Shown here: positions 1 to 6,219 of the stretch, one piece after another
Numbering within the stretch: position 1 is the first letter of the stretch
Layout: the number at the start of each line of letters is the position of its first letter
Source: JBDREF01 sp043820045
Lineage (GTDB): Bacteria > Planctomycetota > Phycisphaerae > Sedimentisphaerales > Anaerobacaceae
Reading direction: 5' to 3'
Length of the DNA stretch: 12,098 nt
Assembly: GCA_043820045.1 (NCBI GenBank)
Contig: JBDREF010000078.1
Location: 1 to 12,098, forward strand
The notes under the pieces: generated by a model
What the model was told of the DNA's origin: nothing
Database searches by the model: none
What the model saw: only the letters and a program-made list of their open reading frames with translations
Made by a program: the position numbers and the translations under genes

Positions 1-665
1 CCGCCGTAGGCCTTGATAATGCCGTCGGTGACAGACTGGTTAACGTAGTCTGAATTGTCGGGCGTTCCCCGGAGATTCAGGGCGCCGCCTCTGAGATCTA
101 CATTGGATTCGGCCGTAGCCAGGAAATTCAGACCCCGAGCATTGGTTCCCTCCAGCAGGTTCAGCGTGCCGCCTTCCATCGTGACAGTTCCATTGCCGCC
201 GGGCTGTTGACCGACGCCGAGGAGCTGGGCGTGTATGTTGACGGTTCCGCCTTCGTACACGGTCAGATATCCTTCACCCCTGTAGCCCACGTACAAACGC
301 GCCAGGCAATTCAACACGCCGCCGTCATATACCTCCAGACGACCGGCACTGTCATCCACATCGCCAACATTGTAACCCAATATGAACCAGTCATAGACCG
401 TCAGGTTTCCTCCATCGACGATCTTCAACGGACCTCCGCCAAGGTCGATCTGCCAGGCTGCGGCGTCCGGGAAGTCAACTATACATTCACTCGTGCCGTT
501 AAAAAAAGCCTTAATGGTGGGAGAGGGCAAGACCTCGCCGGCCCAGTTAACAGGGTCTTTCCATAACTTCTTGTTGGGCGCCGGGCTCCAGGTCGTGTCC
601 TGAGCTTCGACCAGGCCGGCCAGACAGAAAACAGCAACTGCACACAAAATAACTCGGGTTCTCAT
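1..665 (-). CDS. Secreted beta-solenoid repeat protein, N-terminal part (cut by window edge)
   Basis: The reading frame runs from an ATG at 665 to the left edge without a stop, so only the first 221 residues are visible. The start follows an AGGAGG Shine-Dalgarno site about 7 nt upstream (672-678). Residues 1-21 form a signal peptide with a likely cut after VEA, before QDTTW. From about residue 75, short glycine-rich units recur with the pattern hydrophobic-x-V-Y-(D/E)-G-G-x-(L/V)-N, near residues 86-90, 110-119, 134-143 and 160-169, separated by turns such as LYVGY and LLGVG. This resembles the T5SS/PEP-CTERM-associated repeat seen in exported or surface proteins. No catalytic motif is visible, and the C-terminus, where an anchor would sit, lies outside the window. 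It lies 122 nt downstream of the dehydrogenase gene on the same strand and may have its own promoter. Export is well supported; function is unknown. Confidence 0.85.
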   Translation of the reverse strand, partial: MRTRVILCAVAVFCLAGLVEAQDTTWSPAPNKKLWKDPVNWAGEVLPSPTIKAFFNGTSECIVDFPDAAAWQIDLGGGPLKIVDGGNLTVYDWFILGYNVGDVDDSAGRLEVYDGGVLNCLARLYVGYRGEGYLTVYEGGTVNIHAQLLGVGQQPGGNGTVTMEGGTLNLLEGTNARGLNFLATAESNVDLRGGALNLRGTPDNSDYVNQSVTDGIIKAYG

Positions 666-755
666 TATACATCCTCCTGCACAAGCTGAAATTACAATGA
701 CATGGACAAGCGAAGCGACCCTATTCGAGCTCTGCATCTGCTCGTTCCAACACAT

Positions 756-770
756 GCTATATCTTATAGC
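756..770. repeat. Short palindrome in the gap before the beta-solenoid gene
   Basis: GCTATA and TATAGC are separated by TCT, a perfect 6-bp inverted repeat with a 3-nt spacer. It lies in the 122-nt gap between the dehydrogenase stop and the start of the secreted protein at 665. It could be an operator or a weak RNA hairpin. No run of T follows it on the minus strand, so it does not look like an intrinsic terminator. Confidence 0.25.
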
Positions 771-787
771 AGATTGTTAACTCCGTT

Positions 788-1750
788 TCAAGGGGGATTG
801 ACCACATTCTTTGCGCGGCCGTCGAGAAAAGCTGCCACGTTCTGAACGGCGATATTAAGCAGCCTCTCTCTGGCCGCTCTGGTTGCCCATGCGATATGCG
901 GAGTGATGTAGCAATTCCGGGCCCTCAGCAGCGGATTCTGCTCATCCGGCGGCTCGCTGGAGAGGACGTCGAGACCGGCACCGGCTAATTTGCCGCCGTC
1001 GAGAGCCTCGGCCAGGGCTGGCTCGTCGATAAGCGGGCCTCGGCTGGTGTTGATCAGAAATGCGGTACTTTTCACCAGGCCTAACGTATGCTCATTGATA
1101 AGATTCCCGGTTTCGGGTGTGAGCGGGCAATGCAGGCTTACGACATCCGCGCGCCGAAAGACATCCTCTATAGTGACCATCGTGCAGCCCTCCGGCATTT
1201 GCAGTGACTGGGCCACATCGTAAGCTACTACCTTCATACCGAACGCCACAGCCAGCTTTGCAACTGCCCGGCCGATTTGTCCGAAGCCGATGATGCCCAT
1301 CGTCAGCCCGCGCAGCTCCACCAACGGCGTATCCCAGTAGCAGAAATCCGGCTCCGAGCACCACCGCCCTTCGCGGACGGTTCGCGCATGGTGGCCCACG
1401 TTCTGCGTGAGATTGAGCAGGTGTGCGAAGACCATCTGGGCCACCGAATCGGTCCCGTAAGCCGGAACGTTGGTGACCGGGATACCTCGTTTGCGAGCCG
1501 CCTCGACATCCACCACATTGTAGCCGGTCGCCAGCACGCCGATGTACCTGAGTGCGGCAAGACGTTCGATTGTCTCGCAAGAAAGTAAAGTCTTGTTGGT
1601 CAGAACGATTTCGGCGCCATCGGCCCGCTGCACCGTCTCATCGGGGGCCGTGCGGTCGTAAATCGTACACTGGCCAAGCTCCTCGAGGCCTTTCCACGTG
1701 AGGTCTCCGGGGTTAAGTGTGAAACCATCAAGCACAACGATTCTTACCAT
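788..1750 (-). CDS. D-2-hydroxyacid dehydrogenase, hydroxypyruvate reductase/glycerate dehydrogenase type
   Basis: This 320-residue protein has the full layout of the D-isomer-specific 2-hydroxyacid dehydrogenase family, cytoplasmic NAD(P)-dependent enzymes that interconvert 2-oxo acids and D-2-hydroxy acids. The substrate-binding half carries ATGYNVVD (residues 74-81) and NVPAYGTDSVAQMVFAHLL (94-112). The Rossmann motif GFGQIG is at 155-160, with Asp178 at the end of the second strand, which favours NADH. The catalytic residues are Arg237 (in NTSRG), Glu266 (in SSEPP) and His285 (in TPHIAWAT). Length is normal. The TGYN signature and the aminotransferase next door suggest hydroxypyruvate or glyoxylate as substrate, but sequence alone does not fix this; other 2-oxo acids are possible. 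The start follows GAGG with a 7-nt gap, and the gene begins 44 nt after the aminotransferase stop, so the two are probably co-transcribed. Confidence 0.93.
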   Translation of the reverse strand: MVRIVVLDGFTLNPGDLTWKGLEELGQCTIYDRTAPDETVQRADGAEIVLTNKTLLSCETIERLAALRYIGVLATGYNVVDVEAARKRGIPVTNVPAYGTDSVAQMVFAHLLNLTQNVGHHARTVREGRWCSEPDFCYWDTPLVELRGLTMGIIGFGQIGRAVAKLAVAFGMKVVAYDVAQSLQMPEGCTMVTIEDVFRRADVVSLHCPLTPETGNLINEHTLGLVKSTAFLINTSRGPLIDEPALAEALDGGKLAGAGLDVLSSEPPDEQNPLLRARNCYITPHIAWATRAARERLLNIAVQNVAAFLDGRAKNVVNPP

Positions 1751-1794
1751 ACGCTTGCCTCATCTGGCGACAGGAGAAGGGGAAAAGAACGCCC

Positions 1795-2964
1795 CTATTT
1801 CGCGTTCGTCTGCTCTATAGCCGCGGCTATGCTCGCCCCTCGCTCGAACTTGACACCCTCATCCACAAGGCACTTTTCCAGCGCCGAGAGAAACAGCATG
1901 ACATTGCTGAGCGTCGAGGCCGAACCCATCAGGCCGATTCGCCACGCCTTTGACTTGAAAGCCCCTAATCCGCCGCCGATTTCGATATTGAACTCGCTGA
2001 GCAATTGTTTGCGAACAGCCGTATCGTCCACGCCGTCAGGTATCGAAACGGCGTTGAGCATGGGCAGCTCATATCCGGGCTCGGGCAGATACTCAATCCC
2101 GATGGCCGAAAGCCCGGCCCTGAGTACTTTGTGGTTGGCCAGATGCCGCGCCCACCTGCGCTCCAGCCCTTCTTCCCTTATCATCCGCAGCGCTTCCAGC
2201 AGGGCATAGTTCATGTTAATCGGTGCGGTGTGATGGTAAAAACGCTCGCTTGACCAATATCGCCGGATCATCGATACATCGAGATACCAGCTCCGAACCT
2301 TCGTCCTGCGATTCTCAATCGCGCTCAAAGCAGCGTCACTGAAGGTCACAGGCGCCAGCCCCGGCGGGCAGGACAGGCACTTTTGCGTGCCGGAATAGCA
2401 GGCATCGATTCCCCAGCCATCGACATCGACGTTCATCCCACCCAGACTCGTCACTGCATCGACCAGCAGAAACGCGTCGTTGTCGTGGACGATTCGGGAA
2501 ATCTCTTCGAGCGGCTGACATACGCCTGTGGAGGTTTCGGCATGTACTATCCCGACAACTTTTGCAGGTTTCTTTTTGAGGGCTTCGGCAATCTGCCCGG
2601 GGTCGAATGCCTTGCCCCACTCGGCCTCGACTGTTGCTACGTCGGCCCCGCATCTTTCAGCAACATCCGCCATTCGCGAGCCGAATACGCCGTTGATGCA
2701 CACGAGCATCGAATCGCCCGGCTCGATGAGATTGACCACGCAGGTCTCCATTCCCGCACTTCCCGTGCCGGAGACTGCAAAGGTCATTTCGTTGCCGGTC
2801 CGGAAGGTGTTCTGGAGCAACTCGCGTATTTCATTCAATACGTCGATGAACGCCGGGTCGAGGTGCCCGATGGTCGGGCGCGACATCGCCTCCAGCACTC
2901 TCGGATCGACGTCGGAGGGCCCCGGTCCCATGAGAACCCGCTTAAAGGTATAGGGTCTGTTCAT
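1795..2964 (-). CDS. Class V aminotransferase, serine/alanine-glyoxylate type
   Basis: A PLP-dependent fold-type I enzyme of 389 residues. Visible hallmarks are the N-terminal MGPGPSDVDPRVL (12-24), the cofactor phosphate region VSGTGSAGMET (64-74), VHAETSTGV (140-148), Asp169 in LLVDAVTSLGG (pairs with the pyridine nitrogen), Lys195 in SGTQKCLS (Schiff-base lysine) and Arg342 in WRIGLMG (substrate carboxylate). These match serine-glyoxylate and alanine-glyoxylate transaminases, which make glycine from glyoxylate. With a hydroxypyruvate-reductase-type gene next in the operon, serine is the favoured amino donor; this is inference. Two ATGs are close together. The one at 2970 directly abuts the GAAAGG ribosome site, while the one at 2964 sits 6 nt behind it, so 2964 is preferred; using 2970 would add two residues. 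The gene starts about 37 nt after the hydratase stop at 3002. Confidence 0.92.
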   Translation of the reverse strand: MNRPYTFKRVLMGPGPSDVDPRVLEAMSRPTIGHLDPAFIDVLNEIRELLQNTFRTGNEMTFAVSGTGSAGMETCVVNLIEPGDSMLVCINGVFGSRMADVAERCGADVATVEAEWGKAFDPGQIAEALKKKPAKVVGIVHAETSTGVCQPLEEISRIVHDNDAFLLVDAVTSLGGMNVDVDGWGIDACYSGTQKCLSCPPGLAPVTFSDAALSAIENRRTKVRSWYLDVSMIRRYWSSERFYHHTAPINMNYALLEALRMIREEGLERRWARHLANHKVLRAGLSAIGIEYLPEPGYELPMLNAVSIPDGVDDTAVRKQLLSEFNIEIGGGLGAFKSKAWRIGLMGSASTLSNVMLFLSALEKCLVDEGVKFERGASIAAAIEQTNAK

Positions 2965-3001
2965 CCGCATCCTTTCTCAGTCAGGTCTTCTGTGCCGTTT
3001 T

Positions 3002-3889
3002 TCAGTAGATCGTCAGTGTGACTTTGCCCAGGGCCCCACAGTCTCCCTCGTAACTACCCTTCATATCGGCTGCCTTTGCCTTGTATGCAGGTGCGGCGGT
3101 TCCTGTGAGCACGACGTCGCCGGGTTTCAGCCCGCCGCCATGCCTGACGAGGTGATTAGCTAACCAGAGCAGCGAATTCCAGGGGCTGCCCATGACGTTT
3201 GTCGCTGCGCTTTCGACAATCGTCTCGCCGTCCCGCGCCAGTTTCAGAGTCGCCGCATCGACATCGAAGGCATCAGGTGCCGCCGCCGGACCCAACGTGT
3301 AGAAATGGGCACCGACGCCGCTGGCTATCATATCCTGGGGCGTGGGCCTGGCTTCGGCCGAGATGAAACGGTAGTCGCCGATATCAAAAGCCGCGTGCAC
3401 CCATTTGACGTAACTCTTCAGCTCTTCGACGCTTTTGATCGGCCGGCTGATTCGTCCGCTGATAGTGAAGGCCACTTCTGTCTCCAGGGTAACCTCCATG
3501 ATCTCTTCGGTCGGCAGTCTCGAACCGCTCGGCAGACGCCCAAGCGAAAACAGCGGCCCGTACGCCGGCTCATCCACGCCGAACTGCTCCTGAGCCGCCT
3601 TGCTGGCGTATGCGACCTTGTAGCCGGCCACATCGCCCAACGTTCTGCTCAATCTCTTTGCCAGAGCCGCCTGGATCTCGTAAGCCTCGGCCATCGAAAA
3701 CGACCCGTATGTTGCGGTCAGATAGGCGATTTGCTCCTGATTCTCGCGTGCGGCGAGCATCTGCCTGATCATCTTATCGACCTTTGCACTGTCCCTGCCG
3801 GCGGCCATCTGTCCGGCCGCGGCCACAAGAAAACCGACCACAACCACACAAATAACAGGTAGAATGGCAGATTTCGTTCCTCTTATCAT
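3002..3889 (-). CDS. FAH-superfamily hydratase (2-oxopent-4-enoate hydratase-like) with N-terminal signal sequence
   Basis: Residues ~85-295 match the MhpD/XylJ-type hydratase branch of the fumarylacetoacetate hydrolase superfamily, metal-dependent enzymes that typically hydrate 2-hydroxypenta-2,4-dienoates in aromatic ring-cleavage pathways. Visible are GYKVAYASKAAQEQFGVDEP (89-108) with the conserved Lys91, the metal-ligand pair Glu136 and Glu138 in LETEVAF, a possible third acid at Asp169 in AAFDIGD, and the C-terminal NVMGSPWNSLLWLANHL and LKPGDVVLTGT. Unusually, residues 1-31 look like a signal peptide or membrane anchor: Arg3 and Lys6, then a hydrophobic core at 8-25. The ATG at 3889 has GGAGGT 6 nt upstream; an in-frame extension to 3964 lacks such a site and would bury the signal sequence. 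It is first in the three-gene leftward operon. The true substrate is unknown, and no ring-cleavage genes are nearby. Confidence 0.85.
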   Translation of the reverse strand: MIRGTKSAILPVICVVVVGFLVAAAGQMAAGRDSAKVDKMIRQMLAARENQEQIAYLTATYGSFSMAEAYEIQAALAKRLSRTLGDVAGYKVAYASKAAQEQFGVDEPAYGPLFSLGRLPSGSRLPTEEIMEVTLETEVAFTISGRISRPIKSVEELKSYVKWVHAAFDIGDYRFISAEARPTPQDMIASGVGAHFYTLGPAAAPDAFDVDAATLKLARDGETIVESAATNVMGSPWNSLLWLANHLVRHGGGLKPGDVVLTGTAAPAYKAKAADMKGSYEGDCGALGKVTLTIY

Positions 3890-3895
3890 GTTAAT

Positions 3896-3901
3896 ACCTC
3901 C
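3896..3901 (-). promoter_or_regulatory. Ribosome binding site fixing the hydratase start
   Basis: The minus strand reads GGAGGT followed by 6 nt (ATTAAC) and ATG at 3889. This near-perfect Shine-Dalgarno site selects the start that exposes the signal peptide, against an upstream in-frame start at 3964. Confidence 0.8.
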
Positions 3902-3930
3902 AAAATATATATTCCGGATTCTTAGTTCTG

Positions 3931-4129
3931 TCCTCCCTGGGGGACGCCTTACGGTGCGGCGCAACTTTGGGCCCAGAGCCGGGATTGATTAGTCAGCAGA
4001 AGATACCATGAGCGTTGCCGGCGGTCAATCCTCCCTGTGGGACGCAATGAACCTATGGACGAGCCCTCAGGGCCAGGGGCAAGAATCCTCCGCCGGAGCG
4101 GCTAACCGTCTCCGAATCCACCAGGGAGG
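3931..4129. repeat. Three copies of a GC-rich box, two direct and one inverted
   Basis: Copy 1 (plus, 3931-3947) reads TCCTCCCTGGGGGACGC and copy 2 (plus, 4029-4045) reads TCCTCCCTGTGGGACGC, 16 of 17 positions identical. Copy 3 lies on the minus strand at 4117-4129 and reads CCTCCCTGGTGGA, 12 of 13 identical to copy 1. Copy 1 is itself close to a palindrome (GTCC...GGAC arms at 3930-3945). Copy 1 lies 41 nt upstream of the hydratase start and copy 3 ends 20 nt upstream of the candidate -35 element for the sigma-factor gene. Binding sites for a regulator of both divergent units is one reading; remnants of a small repeat family is another. Confidence 0.45.
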
Positions 4130-4149
4130 GCCGGCGGCGGGGGTTTTCC

Positions 4150-4178
4150 TTGATTCGGGAGCGGAAAAGTGGTATGAT
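4150..4178 (+). promoter_or_regulatory. Candidate sigma-70 promoter for the ECF sigma factor gene
   Basis: TTGATT at 4150-4155 and TATGAT at 4173-4178 are separated by exactly 17 nt, matching consensus at 4 of 6 and 5 of 6 positions. The start point would be near 4185, leaving a leader of about 160 nt before the ATG at 4347. No ECF-type promoter such as GGAAC plus GTC was seen, so autoregulation is not evident. Confidence 0.4.
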
Positions 4179-4346
4179 CATGTGGCGGTTGAAGGCACGC
4201 AAGACAGAAGACAGAGGATCCCGGCTCTGGACTCAAGGACGGCGGTAAATACGCAAAATCGCCAGAAAAAACGTTATATTTCCTATTAACAGTGGCACTT
4301 AAATACAGTGAGACAATCGGTGATAACGAAAGAACAGGGGCCTGGC

Positions 4347-6194
4347 ATGGATCAGCAGTCATACCAGTTAGAGCTGGTTAGACGGGCTCGGCGCGGCGAT
4401 AAGGAAAGCCTCGGTTTGCTTGCTGAGCAGGCACGAGGCCGCCTGCATACGTATGTATATCGCCTCACCCAACAAGAAGAATTAACGCAGGAAATAGTGC
4501 AGGAGAGCTTGTTCGAGATGTGCAAAGTATTAGGAAAGCTCAAACAGGATGATCGGTTCTGGCCGTGGCTGTACGGCATAGCCGTAAACAAGTTGCGGCG
4601 CCACTACAGAACCGAGCAGACTCAACGCAGGCTGGCAACCGGCAGTGCGGAATACAGAGACTCAATCAGAAGCCGCCGGGACGGGCTGGAAGACCTCGTG
4701 GGCGATGAACTCAAACACATTATCGCTAAGGCGATGATGAAGCTCAAGACACGGCACAAGGCCGTATTGGTTATGCGCTGCTACGACGATATGGCCTATT
4801 CGGACATAGCCGAGTCGATGGGCTGCAGCGAGTTCAGCACGCGAATGTTGTTTCTGCGGGCGAAAAGGGCGTTGCAGCGGGAGCTTTCGCGTAACGGCCT
4901 GGGCAAGGGCACTCTGCTGGCCGCCCTGGTGATGTTCGGCAAGATGACGGCCCCGACCAAGGCCGCAGCGGCGCAGGTGTCCATTACGGCCGGCACGGTC
5001 AAGGTCGGCTTGTTGGCCTCAGTCGCCGGACTGGCAACCACCAAGACAGCTATCTTATCCCTGACCGCCGCCGGAGCACTGACTGCCGGTACGATTGTTG
5101 CAACATCGAACCCATCCGGGCAGGCTCCTCTCGACCCGCAGACCGGAATCGAGGCCGTAACTCAACAAATTAACCAGACCCCGGAAGAGTGCTGGTTCTA
5201 CTATCCGCAAGGTCCTGCCGGTTCGGTGATGCTGAAGGTAGAATCCGGCCAGGCCGGCGAAGCGGGATTCTGGCAGGTACTGCAGAACGACCGCGCCAAT
5301 AATTACTACAGTGACAACACCGTTCAAATCAACAACCATCGCTTTTATGCCAGCGACCTTAGCGCGATGCAACTGCCCACGGACGAGCCCGCAATGGCCG
5401 ATTTTCTCAGTAAGGTCGAGCCAAATTCCAAGCCCGTTGACCGCGTAACGGCCGGCGGACGCGGACTTCTGGTCGTAGCCTCCCGAGGCGGAGACCAGCA
5501 GCAAGAGGCCAAACCCTGGGCGATGCGACACTACAACGTGCTCGATGAGGATTTCTTCCAGGCCGATTGGCCGACCACGGTCGGGACGGTTGACAACCGC
5601 GACGAGATGCACAAACGCGGCTGGACATATTTCCGCGTCAGCGGCCAGATCAACGGGGCCAGAGTCGTCGGAAAGGGAAGAATCCCGTTTGTCCAGTTCA
5701 CTGCCGAACGATACAGCCCATGGCTGAAGCTGCAAGTCGGGTCTTTGACGATCGTTGACACCGAGGGCGAGGCCTACGTGCAAAGCTCCTCAGGTGACCA
5801 GCTCTCGCTGTACGCCGGCGGCAGCTTCCTCAAAGGGCTGAGCAGGCCCTGGATGGGATTGCATACAATCGATACGGTCCGCCGAGACGCAGCAGCACAG
5901 CAGATTGCCTTCAAGACCGAGGCTTTGCCGGACGGCCTATTCGCAAACGTCGAAGTATCATGCGAAGGAGTCAAACTCGTCTACAGCATCGACCTTGAGA
6001 CAGATGTCATTAATGAAATCACCTTCTCCACCGACGATGGCAACACAGGCAATTTGAGGTTCTTGTACCTTCAGTCTGTCAGTGGAGCGGGCCAGGAATT
6101 CATACCTCCGCGCAGGCCCATCGGTCAGGTGGTCCGTAAGAGCAGCCCCGGTTTTGCGTGGCTTGCACAACTGATGGAAGGTTCTCTTGAATAG
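4347..6194 (+). CDS. ECF-type RNA polymerase sigma factor fused to hydrophobic segments and a large C-terminal domain
   Basis: The first ~180 of 615 residues are an ECF sigma-70 factor: region 2 at ~8-88 (LVRRARRGDKESL to LYGIAVNKLRRHYR) binds core polymerase and the -10 element, and region 4 at ~130-180 ends in a helix-turn-helix (MAYSDIAESMGCSEFSTRML) for -35 contact. A normal ECF factor would stop there. This protein continues with hydrophobic stretches at ~189-200 and ~211-253 (LLASVAGLATTKTAILSLTAAGALTAGTIVA), then about 360 residues rich in predicted strands and aromatic residues with no domain I recognise. Fused extensions of this kind are known among planctomycete ECF factors; the extension may sense an envelope signal in place of an anti-sigma factor, but topology is uncertain because one or two membrane spans are possible. 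The ATG at 4347 has AGGGG 6 nt upstream; an in-frame GTG at 4308 is less likely. No separate anti-sigma gene is adjacent. Confidence 0.88.
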   Translation: MDQQSYQLELVRRARRGDKESLGLLAEQARGRLHTYVYRLTQQEELTQEIVQESLFEMCKVLGKLKQDDRFWPWLYGIAVNKLRRHYRTEQTQRRLATGSAEYRDSIRSRRDGLEDLVGDELKHIIAKAMMKLKTRHKAVLVMRCYDDMAYSDIAESMGCSEFSTRMLFLRAKRALQRELSRNGLGKGTLLAALVMFGKMTAPTKAAAAQVSITAGTVKVGLLASVAGLATTKTAILSLTAAGALTAGTIVATSNPSGQAPLDPQTGIEAVTQQINQTPEECWFYYPQGPAGSVMLKVESGQAGEAGFWQVLQNDRANNYYSDNTVQINNHRFYASDLSAMQLPTDEPAMADFLSKVEPNSKPVDRVTAGGRGLLVVASRGGDQQQEAKPWAMRHYNVLDEDFFQADWPTTVGTVDNRDEMHKRGWTYFRVSGQINGARVVGKGRIPFVQFTAERYSPWLKLQVGSLTIVDTEGEAYVQSSSGDQLSLYAGGSFLKGLSRPWMGLHTIDTVRRDAAAQQIAFKTEALPDGLFANVEVSCEGVKLVYSIDLETDVINEITFSTDDGNTGNLRFLYLQSVSGAGQEFIPPRRPIGQVVRKSSPGFAWLAQLMEGSLE

Positions 6195-6219
6195 TCTGAC
6201 GAGATTGAGGGTAGCCTAC

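Larger units (their letters stand above)
3890..4346. other. Divergent intergenic region without a supported gene
   Basis: This 457-nt stretch separates the leftward operon from the rightward sigma-factor gene. Two open frames here (4008-4289 plus, 93 codons; 4102-4362 minus, 86 codons) have proline- or glycine-rich, low-information translations and no convincing ribosome site, so they are not called. The region contains three copies of a GC-rich box, a candidate promoter at 4150-4178 and, if that promoter is used, an untranslated leader of about 160 nt before the sigma-factor gene. No clear promoter is seen for the leftward operon: the AT-rich TATATA at 3906-3911 would put the transcript start within or next to the ribosome site. 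Confidence 0.6.

Noticed and set aside
207..566. Plus-strand open frame of 119 codons
   Set aside because: It lies opposite the secreted beta-solenoid gene, whose minus-strand frame has a signal peptide, regular repeats and a good ribosome site.
1778..1796. Hairpin AGGGG/CCCCT between aminotransferase and dehydrogenase genes as terminator
   Set aside because: Only 5 bp, overlapping the stop codon and not followed by a T run on the minus strand; the genes look co-transcribed.
3906..3911. TATATA as -10 element of the leftward operon
   Set aside because: The transcript would begin within or beside the ribosome binding site, and the best -35 match (AGGACA) is weak.
3931..4129. CRISPR-like repeats
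   Set aside because: Only three short boxes, one inverted, with unequal spacing and no cas gene.
4008..4289. Plus-strand open frame of 93 codons in the divergent region
   Set aside because: The translation is low in information, there is no ribosome site, and the frame spans two of the repeated boxes and the candidate promoter.
4102..4362. Minus-strand open frame of 86 codons
   Set aside because: Proline-rich translation with no family features; it overlaps the start of the sigma-factor gene and the candidate promoter.
5055..5783. Minus-strand open frame of 242 codons inside the sigma-factor gene
   Set aside because: A shadow of the plus-strand gene; its translation shows no recognisable domain, while the plus frame continues one coherent protein.
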